Positions 5,307-6,237 of a stretch of DNA of 6,237 nucleotides are shown here, in pieces. The stretch spans positions 1 to 6,237 of the forward strand of contig CAAGGF010000033.1 in assembly GCA_900769325.1 (NCBI GenBank), in the 5' to 3' direction. How positions within the stretch are numbered: the stretch's first letter is position 1; each line of letters opens with the position of its first letter. Made by a program: the position numbers and the translations under genes. Under the pieces are notes generated by a model. It was not told the origin of the DNA. It did no database searches and saw nothing but the letters and a program-made list of their open reading frames with translations. Origin of the DNA: Spirochaetia bacterium (GTDB taxonomy: Bacteria; Spirochaetota; Spirochaetia; Treponematales; Treponemataceae).

Positions 5307-6080
5307 TCAATCTTTCAAGATAAAATTTTCCAAATACCAGGCAACGCCGTCTTCGTTGTTCGTCTTTGTCATGCCGTCGGCGGCTGCCTTTACCTGCGAG
5401 ATTGCGTTTCCCATTGCAATTCCTTTTCCGCAGAGCTTTAACATTCCGATGTCGTTGAAGTCATCGCCAAACGCAAGAATTTCCTTTGGTGAAATGTCCA
5501 GCTTTTTGCAGAGAATTGAAATGGCGTTTTCCTTTGTTGCACTCGCCGGAGAAAATTTGTACCAGGGAATATCAGAAAACGGCAGAAAGTCGCAGGATGA
5601 AACACTCCGTGCAATTTCCTTAGCTTTTTCTGAGTCGTCAGTCTGAACGCAGATTTTCATTGCAGGCAGCGTAAAATTCAAAAAATCGTCGTAAATAGAA
5701 TTATCCGCATAGTCAGTTGACTTGTCTTTTTCTCTATTCCAGAAAATCTTATCGATTGTGTCAACAGTGATTTCGCATTCTGAACCGCAAACAGTCCGTG
5801 CTCTATCCAAAATCGAATTAGTTTCTTCTATATTAAAGGAACTTGCATAAAGCAGAGAGCCGTTGTGATAAATACTTGCACCACCGTTACAGATACAGAT
5901 GTCAGGATTAATTTTATTTTCAAAAGGAATGATGTTCGGTTTGCCGCGGGAAGTGCAGAAGCCAACGAGAATTCCACGCTGCCTGCATTTTTCAAAAATC
6001 CGCACTGAATAGTCCGAAATCGTTTTGTCCGAGCGGAGCAGAGTTTCGTCAAGGTCTGATAAGATGAGTTTTGTTTCCAT
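5307..6080 (-). CDS. Cof-type HAD-IIB family phosphatase
   Basis: From an ATG at 6080 the protein has 257 residues, close to the usual 260-290 of this family. Motif I is SDLDET (residues 8-13), with nucleophile D9 and acid/base D11. Motif II is in CTSRG (T43). The family signature NGGA is at 65-68, the motif III lysine is probably K183 in SATKENA, and motif IV is GDDFND (205-210), followed by IAMGNA and NNEDGVAWYLE. HAD-IIB enzymes are cytoplasmic magnesium-dependent phosphatases, often acting on sugar phosphates, phosphorylated cofactors or pyrimidine compounds; the exact substrate cannot be read from sequence. A TTG at 6086 would add two residues, but ATG is preferred. No clear ribosome binding site is visible. 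The gene is richer in G+C than the helicase and shows no damage, so it may belong to the older chromosome backbone. Confidence 0.93.
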   Translation of the reverse strand: METKLILSDLDETLLRSDKTISDYSVRIFEKCRQRGILVGFCTSRGKPNIIPFENKINPDICICNGGASIYHNGSLLYASSFNIEETNSILDRARTVCGSECEITVDTIDKIFWNREKDKSTDYADNSIYDDFLNFTLPAMKICVQTDDSEKAKEIARSVSSCDFLPFSDIPWYKFSPASATKENAISILCKKLDISPKEILAFGDDFNDIGMLKLCGKGIAMGNAISQVKAAADGMTKTNNEDGVAWYLENFILKD

Positions 6081-6124
6081 AAGCAAGTTTAAGTCAAAAG
6101 ATGAAATTGTACAATATGCCGCAT

Positions 6125-6180
6125 TGAATCACGTTAAATCTAACCGAAAAAAAAGTGGTGAATCAAGTAAAAATCTAACC
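6125..6180. repeat. Two imperfect direct repeats upstream of the right-end gene
   Basis: TGAATCACGTTAAATCTAACC (6125-6145) is repeated as TGAATCAAGTAAAAATCTAACC (6159-6180), with one extra base and about three other changes. The period is about 34-35 bp. In the plus-strand open frame that covers this stretch the two copies fall in different phases, so the repeat is not a protein repeat. A role as operator for the gene starting at 6210 is possible. A perfect palindrome ATTGTACAAT lies nearby at 6103-6112. Confidence 0.55.
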
Positions 6181-6209
6181 CAAAATAGAAGCCTGATGAG
6201 GGCTGAAAA

Positions 6210-6237
6210 ATGGGATTGGATATGAAAACAAAAAAGA
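6210..6237 (+). CDS. 5' end of an unidentified plus-strand gene (partial)
   Basis: An ATG at 6210 opens a frame, MGLDMKTKK, that runs off the window. A strong ribosome binding site GAGGG (6198-6202) lies 7 bases upstream, better than that of the internal ATG at 6222. Too few codons are present to name a family. It is divergent from the HAD gene, and the 6081-6209 interval would hold both promoters and the direct repeats. Confidence 0.5.

Noticed and set aside
5260..5646. Plus-strand open frame of 128 codons
   Set aside because: It is the complement of the HAD phosphatase C-terminal half, which contains motif IV on the minus strand.
6064..6225. Small plus-strand gene of 53 residues with an ATGA overlap with a start at 6222
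   Set aside because: It overlaps the start of the HAD gene antisense and runs through out-of-phase direct repeats. The downstream gene has a better start at 6210 with its own ribosome binding site. It remains a weak possibility as an antitoxin-like leader gene.

Overview
The window looks like an accessory, eroding stretch of an A+T-rich host-associated bacterium. I favour a gut, rumen or oral Treponema-type spirochaete. The reasons are the combination of a DUF4143 ATPase, a DUF975 remnant, a MazF-like remnant and scattered small palindromic repeats, plus general codon style. This is an inference and no rRNA or species marker is present. Only two long genes appear fully intact: the AAA/DUF4143 ATPase (1480-2784, +) and the Cof-type HAD phosphatase (5307-6080, -). 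Almost everything else is broken, truncated or partial.

Left part (1-1270): the first codons of a minus-strand gene, then an intergenic stretch with an 82-bp composite palindromic repeat (here 124 bp because of a 42-bp insertion) and a half copy of it. After these, all on the minus strand, come a protein C-terminal fragment without a start (394-663), a LuxR-type response regulator pseudogene (660-1050) and a histidine-kinase remnant (1054-1248). In the kinase remnant the N-terminal membrane segments run straight into the last ATP-binding box. Together they are the skeleton of a two-component operon whose middle parts have been deleted.

Centre (1270-2945): the ATPase gene has a promoter built into a 17-bp tandem repeat with an intervening perfect hairpin, and its mRNA is probably leaderless. 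A full 82-bp composite repeat follows it, in the opposite orientation to the left copy.

Right part (2945-6237): the C-terminus of a DUF975 membrane protein (-) is cut short where a PIF1-like helicase gene (+) begins. The helicase carries all expected motifs but has a single-base frameshift near its C-terminus. Convergent to it lies a two-gene minus-strand module resembling a toxin-antitoxin pair. Its upstream gene has a T15-G9 homopolymer near the start, and the MazF-like toxin is reduced to 50 residues by an in-frame internal deletion. The HAD phosphatase follows on the same strand. The window ends with a pair of direct repeats and the first codons of a plus-strand gene with a strong ribosome binding site.

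The most striking property is a shared mode of decay. Three unrelated genes (kinase, regulator, MazF) each keep both ends and have lost the middle. I found no clear new defence or biosynthetic system. The best candidates for follow-up are the composite repeat family, the ATPase control region and the homopolymer in the toxin-antitoxin-like module.
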